NCBI RefSeq assembly: GCF_009817885.1
Contig: NZ_CP041764.1
Location: forward strand, 4,154,001 to 4,218,000
Direction of reading: 5' to 3'
Source of the DNA: Serratia rhizosphaerae
Lineage (GTDB): Bacteria > Pseudomonadota > Gammaproteobacteria > Enterobacterales > Enterobacteriaceae
Length of the DNA: 64,000 nucleotides
The position numbers were made by a program, and so were the translations under genes. Numbering within the stretch: the stretch's first letter is position 1; each line of letters starts with the position of its first letter. Shown piece after piece: positions 51,419-59,993 of the stretch. A model generated the notes under the pieces. The model saw nothing but the letters and a program-made list of their open reading frames with translations. It was not told where the DNA came from and did not search any database.

Positions 51419-53100
51419 AATTCGTTACTCATCCATTGGCGGATTACCAGGGCGATAATGCGCGGATCTTTATCCGCCAAATCGCGGATGCGCTGGCTCT
51501 GGACTTCGGCGCTGACGCGCTGCTGTGAACGCTTGTGCTGCGCCAACTCCTCGTTGCTGGGTTTACTGCCGCCTTCGGCAGAGGGGGCCGGCGTGGCGGC
51601 GGCCTGTTGCTGCGCCTGGCGGTTTTGCCACTGCGGACGCACCAGCTTGCGCCACAGCAGCCAGGCGATCAGCGCGATCAGCAGATAGCGGCCGGCGTTC
51701 AGCAGTTGATCGATAAAGTGCTGCGACTGCCAGAACGGCAGTTCGCCGCCGCCGGTCTCCACATCACTGAACGGCGAGTTGACCACGTTCAATGTGTCGC
51801 CGCGTTCGCTGGAGTAGCCCATTGCTTCGCGCACCAGCGCTTCCACCTGCGCCAGCTGCGTTTTGCCCATCATTACCGGTTTACCGTCTTTATCCGTGCC
51901 GAGAGTGTTGAGCACCACGGCGACGGACAGGCGCTGCACCGTGCCGGCTTTGTGCTGGGTATGGCGGATGGTGCGGTCAACTTCATAGTTGGTGGTTTCG
52001 TCGCGACGGCTGCTGTGCGGCCCGCTGACGGTGTTCTCGCCACGTGCATTATCCGCCGTGGCTTTGTCGGCACGGGGCTGGGCGTCCGCGTTATTGGCCG
52101 GCGGCGTTTCAATCGGCGCCGTCGGCGCTGCGCTTGGCTGATTGGAGAGCGCGCCCGGTACGCCGCCCACCTGCGGGCCGCCGACCTGATCGCTCTGGCT
52201 CAGCTGGCGCGAGCGGATGGCGGCTTTCTCCGACGTGGGGTTAGGCTGGTATTGCTCGTCGGTCTGTTCGCGAGTGGCGAAATCGATCTGCGCGGTCACC
52301 TGCGCCCGTACGTTGGCGCTGCCGACGATCGGCGCCAGAATCGCTTCAATGCGGCGCTGGTAGCGGCCTTCCACTTCGCCGGCGTATTTCAGCTGCGCGG
52401 CGTTAAGATCGCGCCCGTTGCCGTCGGATTGCGTCAGCAGACGGCCGGCTTGATCGACCACCGTCACGTTGCCCGGCGGCAGGCCGGCCACGCTGCTGGC
52501 GACCATATAGACGATGGCGTTGATTTGGCCGTCATCCAGCGCCCGGCCCGGTTGCAGCGTCAGAGTGACCGAGGCGGAAGGGGATTTTTGCTCACGCACA
52601 AACAGCGACGGCTTGGGCATCGCCAGGTGCACCCGCGCATTCTGCACCGGCCCCAGCGATTCGATGGTGCGCGACAGTTCACCTTCGAGCGCCCGCTGAT
52701 AGTTGATCTGCTCGCTGAACTGGCTGATGCCGAATTTTTCCTGATCGAGCAGTTCAAAACCGACGGCGCCGCCTTTCGGCAGCCCTTGCTGCGCCAGACG
52801 CAGGCGGGTTTCATGGACGTTATCGGCGGGAACCATCAGCGCAGAACCGTTATCGGCGAAGCGGTAGGGGATGTTCATCTGCGTGAGCTGCGTGACGATG
52901 GCGCCGCCGTCACGGTCGTTCAGGTTGCTGTACAACACGCGATAATCTGGACTTTTCACCCATAACAACAGCGCCACCACGATGGCTACCGCGGCGGAGG
53001 CCGCAATCAGCAACGGGATTTTAGGATTGGCGCGCAGGCGGTTCCACTGGGCCTGAAGGCCATTTTCACGGTTTTCACCGTGGGTTATTGAGGCGCTCAT
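51415..53100 (-). CDS. fliF: FliF, MS-ring protein
   Basis: FliF has 561 residues with two membrane segments (near 30-48 and 450-468). The periplasmic ring-building motifs include VLYSNLNDRDGGAIVTQL and RVHLAMPKPSLFVREQ, and the C-terminal tail (last 40 residues) binds FliG. It is the first ring to assemble. It opens the fliFGHIJK operon and is divergent from fliE across about 270 nt. Confidence 0.98.
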   Translation of the reverse strand: MSASITHGENRENGLQAQWNRLRANPKIPLLIAASAAVAIVVALLLWVKSPDYRVLYSNLNDRDGGAIVTQLTQMNIPYRFADNGSALMVPADNVHETRLRLAQQGLPKGGAVGFELLDQEKFGISQFSEQINYQRALEGELSRTIESLGPVQNARVHLAMPKPSLFVREQKSPSASVTLTLQPGRALDDGQINAIVYMVASSVAGLPPGNVTVVDQAGRLLTQSDGNGRDLNAAQLKYAGEVEGRYQRRIEAILAPIVGSANVRAQVTAQIDFATREQTDEQYQPNPTSEKAAIRSRQLSQSDQVGGPQVGGVPGALSNQPSAAPTAPIETPPANNADAQPRADKATADNARGENTVSGPHSSRRDETTNYEVDRTIRHTQHKAGTVQRLSVAVVLNTLGTDKDGKPVMMGKTQLAQVEALVREAMGYSSERGDTLNVVNSPFSDVETGGGELPFWQSQHFIDQLLNAGRYLLIALIAWLLWRKLVRPQWQNRQAQQQAAATPAPSAEGGSKPSNEELAQHKRSQQRVSAEVQSQRIRDLADKDPRIIALVIRQWMSNEL

Positions 53101-53368
53101 GCTGGCCCCTTACCTGGCTGAACAAAATGCTTAGCGTTGTGTGGTGACAAAACAGACTCCATGATGCACATAACTTGACGGGTTAAAACTGCCCCCATTT
53201 TGGGCATGCCATTATTTGCCCTGAGCGCGGATTTTGATGGCCCGATAAGCCGCGTTTTTTGTGGTTAATTAGCCGCTTTAGCGGCAGAGGGGCGTGTTAG
53301 GGTGTGCATCATCAAAATTGTATCGGGTATACAGAGACCCGGCGGCGACAACCACCACAGGGGGAAGA

Positions 53369-53683
53369 ATGGCGATTCAGGGGATTGAAGGGGTACTGCA
53401 GCAGTTACAGGCCACGGCGCTGCAGGCCGGCGGTTCCACCACCGCGCAGCCGGCGCAGGGCGTCAGCTTCGCCGGTGAGCTGAAGGCCGCACTGGGTAAA
53501 ATCAGCGATAACCAGCAGGCGGCGCGCAAACAGGCGCAGGATTTTGAGCGGGGTGTGCCGGGCATCAGCCTGAATGATGTGATGGTGGATCTGCAAAAAT
53601 CATCGGTGTCGATGCAGCTGGGCATCCAGGTTCGTAATAAGCTGGTGGCGGCGTATCAGGATGTGATGAATATGCAGGTGTAG
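53369..53683 (+). CDS. fliE: FliE, MS-ring-rod junction protein
   Basis: FliE has 104 residues, as in E. coli. It contains VSFAGELKAALGKISDNQQA and the C-terminal VRNKLVAAYQDVMNMQV. It joins the MS ring to the rod. Start choice: the frame extends to 53294, but ATG 53369 follows GGGGGAAGA and gives MAIQGIEGV, as in relatives. A small hairpin (GCCGC-TTTA-GCGGC, 53272-53285) lies in its leader. It is the last flagellar gene before the cargo patch. Confidence 0.96.
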   Translation: MAIQGIEGVLQQLQATALQAGGSTTAQPAQGVSFAGELKAALGKISDNQQAARKQAQDFERGVPGISLNDVMVDLQKSSVSMQLGIQVRNKLVAAYQDVMNMQV

Positions 53684-54105
53684 CGGGGTAAGGCGGCTGA
53701 CAGATGGGTGATGCCCAGGCAGGAAAGGTGAGTGTCCCTAATCATAAATCGTCCTCTGGTCGGCTGGCTGCCACCCACCCCCAAAGGTTGGCCGTCCGGC
53801 TGTTAAAAAGGCGTTCAGGACGCATTCCGGTGTTAGACGCCGTCATTTTATTGTGGAAATAGCCGCTTGGCCCATCGTGCTCGTCCTGTCTTTGGGGAAA
53901 TCCACGTATTTATAATATCAGCCGTTTTTCTTAAATGCTTCGAAGTCGCATGTGTCTTTTACGGTTGTTCATGGCCATTGTGGATGATTTGGACGCGTTA
54001 AAAAAGAAACTGGTGATTGTTTTTTGCTCAACTATCCTAAGTATGAAAGTGAAATAATTTTTATGTATTTTCCAGAGTACTCTTTCATAACTGGAGGTGG
54101 TTGCC
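53684..54105. other. Intergenic region between fliE and the thioesterase gene
   Basis: About 420 nt become AT-rich towards 54060. I see no gene, tRNA or clear terminator. It should hold the end of the fliE transcript and the promoter of the thioesterase gene, but no -35/-10 pair stands out. Confidence 0.5.
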
Positions 54106-54555
54106 ATGCAGAACGATCCCTATTTTTTACGGGTGGCTAGAGGTGAGGTTATCTTGTCGCAGGTCTCAAAGATGCTGGGATGGAAGTTTGTCCACTATGA
54201 TGATGATGCGATGAAAGTTCAGGTGGAGTACGACGCAGAACAGGTGTTGACCAATCCGCTGGGTTGTATTCAGGGAGGGATCCTGTCGGCAATGCTGGAT
54301 GATGCGATGGGGCCGGCGGTCTATATTACGCTGCCGACGCCACTGTTGGCGGTAACGATTGAATCAAAAACCAGTTTTATCAGTCCGGCGCAGCCGGGGA
54401 AGATCAAAGGCATCGGGAAAATAGTGCGCAAGACAGGCTCCATCGTGTTTACCGAAGGTTTCTTGCATAATGCCGAGGGCGATCTGATTGCAACCGGCAG
54501 TGCGACGTTCAAACTTGGCAAATACGGCAGGATGCCGATTCCCTGGCAGGGGTAG
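54106..54555 (+). CDS. PaaI-family hotdog thioesterase
   Basis: The 149-residue protein has the hotdog fold pattern of PaaI/YbgC-like acyl-CoA thioesterases: NPLGCIQGGILSAMLDDAMGPA (the helix with the active-site region, about residues 48-69) and TSFISPAQPGKIKGIGKIVR. The usual HGG motif is IQGG here, a known variant. ATG 54106 is 8 nt after GGAGGT and is preferred to 54097. The substrate is unknown. It begins the non-flagellar patch between fliE and fliT. Confidence 0.85.
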   Translation: MQNDPYFLRVARGEVILSQVSKMLGWKFVHYDDDAMKVQVEYDAEQVLTNPLGCIQGGILSAMLDDAMGPAVYITLPTPLLAVTIESKTSFISPAQPGKIKGIGKIVRKTGSIVFTEGFLHNAEGDLIATGSATFKLGKYGRMPIPWQG

Positions 54556-54622
54556 GTGATGTGTCGGCGCCGGCTGAGGGTATGCAAACCGGCGTCGTAG
54601 TATGTTAATTAATAAAGTTAAA

Positions 54623-55075
54623 TTATAATTTCAGCGTATAAACACGCGAACTTTCTCCCCACGGATGGTAGCCGATGCCGTTGGAAACGAAATGCTGTTT
54701 TTCGTAAAAGCCTTCCAGGTCGGTGCAAAGATGCAGGTGACGGAACCCCACCCCCTTGGCCTGTGTCGCGATATGCTGAATAAGCCGGGTGGCGTGGCCC
54801 TGACTGCGATGCTGTTCTTCAATAAACAGCGCGCATAGCCAGGGATACAGCTCGCCACGGCTGATAAAATCATTAGTGATTAGCCCCGCACAGCCGATAA
54901 TTTCCTGATTCTGCATCAGCAGATACCATTGCGGCAGCGGATTTTCTGCGCCGATGGCATGGATAATGGCGTCGCGATACATCATCATCGTTTCTGGCGT
55001 AGCCCACTGGCGTTGAAAATAGGCGATGGCGGCTTCGGCGAGCTCCGGGTGTTCCCGGACGGATATTATTTTCAT
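54623..55075 (-). CDS. GNAT-family N-acetyltransferase
   Basis: The 150-residue protein has GNAT features: WYLLMQNQEIIGCAGLI (beta4 region), LCALFIEEQHRSQGHATRLI with the acetyl-CoA pyrophosphate loop near residues 93-99 (R/Q-x-x-G-x-A, here RSQGHA), and YEKQHFVSNG near the end. The substrate cannot be told. It is convergent with the thioesterase gene and lies 208 nt from the small membrane-peptide gene. Confidence 0.85.
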   Translation of the reverse strand: MKIISVREHPELAEAAIAYFQRQWATPETMMMYRDAIIHAIGAENPLPQWYLLMQNQEIIGCAGLITNDFISRGELYPWLCALFIEEQHRSQGHATRLIQHIATQAKGVGFRHLHLCTDLEGFYEKQHFVSNGIGYHPWGESSRVYTLKL

Positions 55076-55283
55076 AATGAATAGGGTTAATATATTGTCT
55101 GAGATGATATTCTAATTGAAAATTATCATATATGGAATTAATACCTGATAAATGATGTGTAAAGTGACTCACGTCGATATATTAAACATTTGCTCAGAAA
55201 AAAAACGGTATGACGTAGTTATTTTAAAATCAATAAATTAAAATCCGGACTTTATTATTGATATAACTAACACAGGGAACAGT

Positions 55284-55376
55284 ATGAGTTTAAAAAGTGA
55301 AACCGGATGGCGTAGAATAAGCGTTGTGATGATAGCCATTCTGATGATATTAATCTATCTCATGATGACACAATGA
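55284..55376 (+). CDS. 30-residue small membrane protein
   Basis: The ATG at 55284 opens a 30-codon frame: a basic N-terminus (MSLKSETGWRRIS) followed by about 15 hydrophobic residues rich in isoleucine, leucine and methionine and the ending MMTQ. AGGGA lies 6 nt before the start. It looks like a single-span small membrane protein with a positive-inside N-terminus. I do not recognise it. A perfect 8-bp hairpin starts 8 nt after the stop, and the lpxO promoter lies beyond. A close link with LpxO or envelope stress is possible but unproved. Confidence 0.6.
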   Translation: MSLKSETGWRRISVVMIAILMILIYLMMTQ

Positions 55377-55383
55377 TCGTTTA

Positions 55384-55403
55384 CGGCCATGGTGACATGG
55401 CCG
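55384..55403 (+). terminator. Hairpin after the small membrane-protein gene
   Basis: CGGCCATG (55384-55391) pairs perfectly with CATGGCCG (55396-55403) around the GTGA tetraloop. The following sequence (CTTGCATGG) has no T-run, so it may be an imperfect terminator or an mRNA-stabilising end. Confidence 0.5.
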
Positions 55404-55498
55404 CTTGCATGGTCAGGCGCGGGCTGACCCGCCACGGGAGTCGGTCTGCCAGTAAAAACAAAAAGTCAACAAATATATAACAAAATGGCACAAAATAA

Positions 55499-55526
55499 TT
55501 AAACTTTTTTGGCGTGAAATTATAAT
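55499..55526 (+). promoter_or_regulatory. Sigma70 promoter of lpxO
   Basis: TTAAAC (55499-55504) and TATAAT (55521-55526) are separated by 16 nt and precede the ATG by about 41 nt. The -10 hexamer is perfect; the -35 is weaker, so an activator may help. Confidence 0.7.
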
Positions 55527-55566
55527 TCCTGCGATTTTGACAGAACGACTCTGTAGGACGGATTCT

Positions 55567-56322
55567 ATGGTTGCAGCAATTATCATCGGTATTTTCATTA
55601 TCAGCTTTATTTACGCCCACTCCCGCGGGCAGGAAAAACAAAAAGTTAGCAGACAACTTTTCGATCACTCCACTTTTATGGGGCCGTTCAACATGTTTAT
55701 GACCGGTTTCTCCCGCCTGCCGGCGAAACAACCTTACTTTGCACCGCAGACTTTTCCCGAGCTGCAACAGTTGACGGACAACTGGCGGGTGATTCGCGAG
55801 GAAGCCCTGCGCCTGCAGGATCATATCAAAGCGGCGATGTTCGCCGAACTGCCCGCCGGCAGCCATCTGGGTAAACACCGGGATCCTTACGCAGGGTCGG
55901 TGCGTTATCACCTGGGGCTGGTGACGCCGAATGACGACCGTTGCTTTATCGACGTGGATCGTCAACGTCACAGCTGGCGTGACGGTCAGGCGGTAATTTT
56001 TGACGAAACCTATGTGCACTGGGCGCAAAACGGCACGGAGCAGACGCGCATTATCCTGTTCTGCGATATCGAACGACCGATGAAGTGGGGCTGGGCGCAG
56101 GCGGTGAACCGCTGGGTCGGCAGGACGCTGATGTCGGCAGCCAGTTCGCCCAATAATGAGCAGGATCGCACCGGCTTGATCAACCGCATTTTTAAGTACG
56201 TCAATGCGATCCGCGATGCGGGCCAGCGGTTGAAACAACGCAATCGCCGCGGCTATTACCTGCTGAAATGGCTGCTTATCGCTGCCATCTTCGCCGCCAT
56301 TATTCTCCCGAGCCTGCGCTAA
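55567..56322 (+). CDS. lpxO: LpxO-like lipid A hydroxylase, apparently shortened
   Basis: The 251-residue protein matches LpxO, the Fe(II)/2-oxoglutarate enzyme that adds a 2-hydroxyl to lipid A myristate in Salmonella. It keeps the membrane anchor (residues 1-16), LFDHSTFMGP, iron ligands H104 and D106 (KHRDPYAG) and H151 (ETYVHW), R161, and a second membrane segment at the end. Family members have about 300 residues. Between LRLQDHIKA and AMFAELPAG, near residue 89, about 50 residues seem to be missing, in frame. The metal site is whole, so activity may survive. The start is ATG 55567; an upstream frame to 55537 lies within the promoter region. Confidence 0.85.
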   Translation: MVAAIIIGIFIISFIYAHSRGQEKQKVSRQLFDHSTFMGPFNMFMTGFSRLPAKQPYFAPQTFPELQQLTDNWRVIREEALRLQDHIKAAMFAELPAGSHLGKHRDPYAGSVRYHLGLVTPNDDRCFIDVDRQRHSWRDGQAVIFDETYVHWAQNGTEQTRIILFCDIERPMKWGWAQAVNRWVGRTLMSAASSPNNEQDRTGLINRIFKYVNAIRDAGQRLKQRNRRGYYLLKWLLIAAIFAAIILPSLR

Positions 56323-56364
56323 ACCATCGCGCCTTGTCTCCCTCTGTGAAATGGCGTGATGTTT

Positions 56365-57195
56365 TCAGCCGCTTGCCGGCTCCATCACGCGCTGATGCCC
56401 GCGGATGGCGGTGGGGGCAAAACCGAAGCGTTTACGAAAACGCTCGGCAAAGCGGGAGGCGCTTTCATAGCCGACATGTTGAGCGATGACCGAAATCGGC
56501 CAGTCGGTGGATTGCAGCAACGCCAGCGCGCTGCTCATGCGCACGTCAATCATCAGGTTGCGCAGGGCGGTATTTTCCGCCGACAGCTTGCGCCGCAGCA
56601 CCACTTCACTCATTGATAAACTGGCGGCTACTTTTGCCGCACTCCAGATGCTGTGCGGATCGGTGGCCAGGCAGCGGCGTACGCGCTGCGTCAGATCTTT
56701 GACTTCGCCGTGGACGAACTTGACCCCGTACTGCGCCAGCCAAAGCAAAATCTCCAGCAGTTTATGGCGGGTAATCGCCGGTGGAAAGCTGTGGTGCAGC
56801 GTAAGCGCCAGATGTGTGGTTTCAAAGCTGTGAATAAATCCGCAGGGGATATTCGCTAACGTCCGGACGCCGGAAAATGTACTGGCCGCGGACACATCGA
56901 TCTGCGCTGGAGAGGCGGCGAACAGCAGCGGATCGCAGGTGATCAAATGGCAGCTGAAACGACCGTCACTGGACAGACTGTTAATAATATCAACGGTTTG
57001 TCCGCCATCAATCAGCAGTAAATCGCCGGCGTTCGCCACCACTTCATGCTGTTGCCAACGGATGCGTTTGCTCCCCTCCTGGATCAGGTACAGGTGAGGT
57101 TGTTCGAAATATACTGAAGGGAGTAGCAGTTCAGTATGTTGAATAATATGCGCCGAGCTACCGATCCCGGGACAAAGATTAATTGTGCGTTCCAT
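56365..57195 (-). CDS. AraC-family transcriptional regulator
   Basis: The 276-residue protein has an N-terminal cupin-like domain (YFEQPHLYLIQEGSKRIRW, NAGDLLLIDGG) and a C-terminal double HTH (SIWSAAKVAASLSMSEVVLR, then PISVIAQHVGYESASRFAER and FRKRFGFAPTAIRGH). This is a typical AraC/XylS architecture; in length and pattern it is close to RhaS-like or AdiY/GadX-like regulators, though the second is only a guess. Its targets are unknown; lpxO, convergent and 42 nt away, is an obvious candidate but not transcribed alongside it. Confidence 0.9.
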   Translation of the reverse strand: MERTINLCPGIGSSAHIIQHTELLLPSVYFEQPHLYLIQEGSKRIRWQQHEVVANAGDLLLIDGGQTVDIINSLSSDGRFSCHLITCDPLLFAASPAQIDVSAASTFSGVRTLANIPCGFIHSFETTHLALTLHHSFPPAITRHKLLEILLWLAQYGVKFVHGEVKDLTQRVRRCLATDPHSIWSAAKVAASLSMSEVVLRRKLSAENTALRNLMIDVRMSSALALLQSTDWPISVIAQHVGYESASRFAERFRKRFGFAPTAIRGHQRVMEPASG

Positions 57196-57497
57196 CGATA
57201 TTCGCTTCGCAGCCAGTCTCTGAGAATATCTTTACGCGTTGCCGCCCATTGGAGCAACTTTTTTCCATACGCGGTGACGCGCAGTTCTGCTTATTTCCTG
57301 CCAAAAATTAATTTCCTGCTGAACAGAAAACGTCCATGTCGGGATGATATTTATCCACGATGTATCCCGCCGGGCCAAACGGTATCTGTCAGGGAAACCA
57401 CCGCCGCCGAGAATAGATCAGACAGAATAAACGAAAAGTGTGCCGGGCGTTAAGCCTCATCAGCCGTACGGCCGGTGGCAGAAGCCGGGTAGGACGC
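57196..57497. other. Intergenic region between fliT and the AraC-type gene
   Basis: About 300 nt upstream of the AraC-family gene and downstream of fliT on the same strand. It should hold the regulator's promoter. I see a short palindrome near 57467 (CCGTACGG) but no convincing terminator for fliDST and no gene. Confidence 0.5.
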
Positions 57498-57869
57498 TTA
57501 TTGTTGGCTCTGCGGCTCCCCTAACAGCAGGGCGCGGTCGTGAAATTGCCCGTAGGTGGCGTTAACGGCGTTTTGTCGCGTCGACTGATCGATTAAGGAT
57601 TTTAATTCTGTCAGACGCTGCTGCAATAAGGCGCGCAGCTGCGTTTCATTATCCAGTATTTGCTGCAGTTTATGGCGTAACAGTTCCTGCAGCGCGATGG
57701 ATGAGGCCATCACGTCAGAGAACTCTGCGGTTTTTTCCACCGCGGTGACATAGGTCAGCTCAAGTTCCACCAGGCGATCCCAGTCGCCGCTTTGCGCCAG
57801 CGCGAGCATTTGCGCGCTGAGGGTGGCGATATGCTGATATGCGGATAACAGTTGCTGTTGACGTTCCAT
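57498..57869 (-). CDS. fliT: FliT, FliD chaperone and FlhDC antagonist
   Basis: FliT has 123 residues and is helical (QLLSAYQHIATLSAQMLALA, then LLRHKLQQILDNETQLRALL). It carries the filament cap FliD to the export gate and, once freed, inhibits FlhD4C2. Its ATG overlaps the fliS stop by one base. The sequence is modestly conserved, and the position in fliDST supports the name. Confidence 0.92.
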   Translation of the reverse strand: MERQQQLLSAYQHIATLSAQMLALAQSGDWDRLVELELTYVTAVEKTAEFSDVMASSIALQELLRHKLQQILDNETQLRALLQQRLTELKSLIDQSTRQNAVNATYGQFHDRALLLGEPQSQQ

Positions 57870-58279
57870 TAAATGGCGTCCTGCGCGGGTTGATAATTGG
57901 GGCCGATCTGTCGCCAGGCGTCAGCGATATTTTCCAGCAGCTTCGCCACTTCGTCGAGCGCCTGCGGGTCGTTATGCAGATTGGCCTGCAGCAGACGGCG
58001 TTTCATATAATCGTACAGCGCGTCGAGCTGCGCGGCGATCTCGCCGCCCTGTTGGTGGTCGAGCCCGCTTTTCAGGCCATTGTCGATAATGTTTATCGCC
58101 TTGGACAGCGCCTGGCCCTTGCCGGTGATATTGCCTTGTTCCATCAGTATGCGCGCGCGCGACAGGGCGTTTTGCGCCCCGTCGAATAGCATTACGATTA
58201 ACTGATGCGGACTGGCGCTCATGACGCCGCTTTCTAAACCGACCTGTGCGTAGGCCTGTGTTCCGCTACGGTTGTACAT
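57869..58279 (-). CDS. fliS: FliS, flagellin chaperone
   Basis: FliS has 136 residues, begins MYNRSGTQAYAQVGLESGVM and contains SPHQLIVMLFDGAQNALSRA, both family hallmarks. It binds the C-terminus of unfolded FliC and delivers it for export. It lies 30 nt after fliD and overlaps fliT. Confidence 0.97.
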   Translation of the reverse strand: MYNRSGTQAYAQVGLESGVMSASPHQLIVMLFDGAQNALSRARILMEQGNITGKGQALSKAINIIDNGLKSGLDHQQGGEIAAQLDALYDYMKRRLLQANLHNDPQALDEVAKLLENIADAWRQIGPNYQPAQDAI

Positions 58280-58309
58280 GCTGTTTTATTTACCTGTGGT
58301 TAATCTGCG

Positions 58310-59707
58310 TTAAGAGAACTGCTTATTTAAGTAGTTACTGGTGCCGTTCAGCTTCGACATCATGGTGTCCAGCTGGATAAACTGTTGTTTATAGCGGTCG
58401 ATGGTGTTCTGAATACTTTCCGATACGCGGGTGATTTGCGTATTCAGCCGGTCAAGGCTGCTGTTGATGCTCTTGGTGGAACTCTCAATAATGCCGCCGG
58501 CCTTGATATAGTTCTGGATTTCGTTATGAATCTCGGTCGCCATGCCGCTGTCTTTGCCGTTGCCGGCAAAGAAGTTCGCCACCTGGTCCGGCTTGTCCTC
58601 AATCGCTTTTTTCAGCTTTTCACTGTCGACTTCCAGCTTGCCGGTTTTGATATCGGTCTTGATGCCCAGGTTGCCGAGCCCCTTCAGCTCCGGGTTATCC
58701 TGCGCGGCGCTCAGCGCGTTTTTGATTGATGACTGAATGCCACGCAGGGTGTTGTCGCCCAGCAGTGCGCCGTTGCTGTTTGACTGCGCCTCGCCGCTTT
58801 TTACCGGCGTGTACTTGGTCAGCGAGTTAAAGGTATCCAGCAGGGAATTGTAACTGTCGACCCACTCTTTGATCTTATCGGCGGAACCGCCTTTATCAGC
58901 CTCAATCACCAGGTTTTGCGACTCGCCGGGTTTGGTAAGGGTCTTCAGATCCAGCGTCACCCCCTGCAGCGCATCGGAGATAGCGTTGGTGCTGCGCTGA
59001 ATCTGCGTGCCGTTGATGGTGACTTTCGCATCCTGGCCTTTCACCGTCTCCTGCAGCGCGCCCTTGCCGCTGGTGCCGTCGTAGTTCAACACCGCGCCCA
59101 ATTTTGCGTCGTTATTGACCTGTACGGAAATTTTGCTCTCTTCACCCGGCGTGCTGGCGCTGATGGCCAGTTTGTACTCATTATCGCCGACGCGCATGAT
59201 GCTGGCGTTAACGCCTGCCTTGGCGCCGTTGATGGCGTCGCGCATTTCCACCAGCGAGGTCTGGTCATCGCTGAGCGGGATGTTCACCGCTTTCGGCGGG
59301 TTGCCGGTGGTCAGGGTGAGGGAGCGGTCGCCGGCGCCGGCTTCGCCCAGTTTCTCCGTCTGGCTGGCAATCTTGGCGGTGGTGGTCAGCGTTTGCGGCT
59401 GCGCCAGTTGGTCAACGGTGATGGTGTAGTTGCCCGGCACCGCCTTGGCGTTGGTGGTGGCGTTGAACTGATCGTGTTTGCTGGTGGTGGTATTAGTGAA
59501 AAATTCCGGTTTAGCCAGTTCTTTACTCAGGTTGTCGAACTTTTCCAGCGCGCCCTTCAGCGTGCCGTAAGCGGTCAGCTTGGCGTTGTAGCTGCTTTGT
59601 TGCGTGGTGTAGGGCGTCAGACGCTGTTGTTCCGCCTTACTCAACTGGTCCAGTAATCCGTTCAGGTCCATGCCGGTGCTGATGCCTAATGAACTGATCG
59701 ATGCCAT
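58310..59707 (-). CDS. fliD: FliD, filament cap protein
   Basis: FliD has 465 residues. The ends resemble flagellin (MASISSLGISTGMDLNGLLD; near the C-terminus SESIQNTIDRYKQQFIQLD). It caps the tip and guides flagellin insertion. Start choice: the frame continues to 59776, but the FliA promoter (-10 at 59745-59752) lies in that extension, so the start is the ATG at 59707 after a GGAGC ribosome-binding site. It is divergent from fliC. Confidence 0.97.
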   Translation of the reverse strand: MASISSLGISTGMDLNGLLDQLSKAEQQRLTPYTTQQSSYNAKLTAYGTLKGALEKFDNLSKELAKPEFFTNTTTSKHDQFNATTNAKAVPGNYTITVDQLAQPQTLTTTAKIASQTEKLGEAGAGDRSLTLTTGNPPKAVNIPLSDDQTSLVEMRDAINGAKAGVNASIMRVGDNEYKLAISASTPGEESKISVQVNNDAKLGAVLNYDGTSGKGALQETVKGQDAKVTINGTQIQRSTNAISDALQGVTLDLKTLTKPGESQNLVIEADKGGSADKIKEWVDSYNSLLDTFNSLTKYTPVKSGEAQSNSNGALLGDNTLRGIQSSIKNALSAAQDNPELKGLGNLGIKTDIKTGKLEVDSEKLKKAIEDKPDQVANFFAGNGKDSGMATEIHNEIQNYIKAGGIIESSTKSINSSLDRLNTQITRVSESIQNTIDRYKQQFIQLDTMMSKLNGTSNYLNKQFS

Positions 59708-59744
59708 GGGTTGTGCTCCTTGGTTGATGTATTCGCTTACTGCG

Positions 59745-59771
59745 TTATCGGCCCAGCGATGAAAAAGTTTA
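59745..59771 (-). promoter_or_regulatory. FliA promoter of fliDST
   Basis: On the minus strand TAAACTTT (59771-59764), an 11-nt spacer and perfect GCCGATAA (59752-59745) match 15 of 16 consensus positions, about 38 nt before the fliD ATG. Confidence 0.92.
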
Positions 59772-59864
59772 CGCAAAAAAGCAAAAACCGATGGCGCAAT
59801 AGAAGAGGGAAAAAGCGTGTTATTTACGCCATTGTGCTGGCACGAAAAAAAAATAAAAAAAATC

Positions 59865-59891
59865 TAAAGGTTGCAAGGGCAGCGCCGATAC
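59865..59891 (+). promoter_or_regulatory. FliA promoter of fliC
   Basis: TAAAGGTT (59865-59872), an 11-nt spacer and GCCGATAC (59884-59891) match 14 of 16 consensus positions, with an A-rich run upstream (59844-59864) that may act as an UP element for this highly expressed gene. The leader to fliC is about 95 nt. Confidence 0.9.
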
Positions 59892-59993
59892 CTGAGTGGA
59901 CGGTGATTGACGCCGTGGGCAACAGCCCGAACCTTTAATTGTGAATATGAATGGCACTGTGCATTCATACTGATTCGTAAGGAAACTCACACT

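Noticed and set aside
53101..53368. FlhDC box between fliF and fliE
   Set aside because: The gap has GGGCAAATAATGG-like and ATTTTGGGC-like stretches, but no pair of half-sites with a 10 to 12 nt spacer was convincing, so no site is called.
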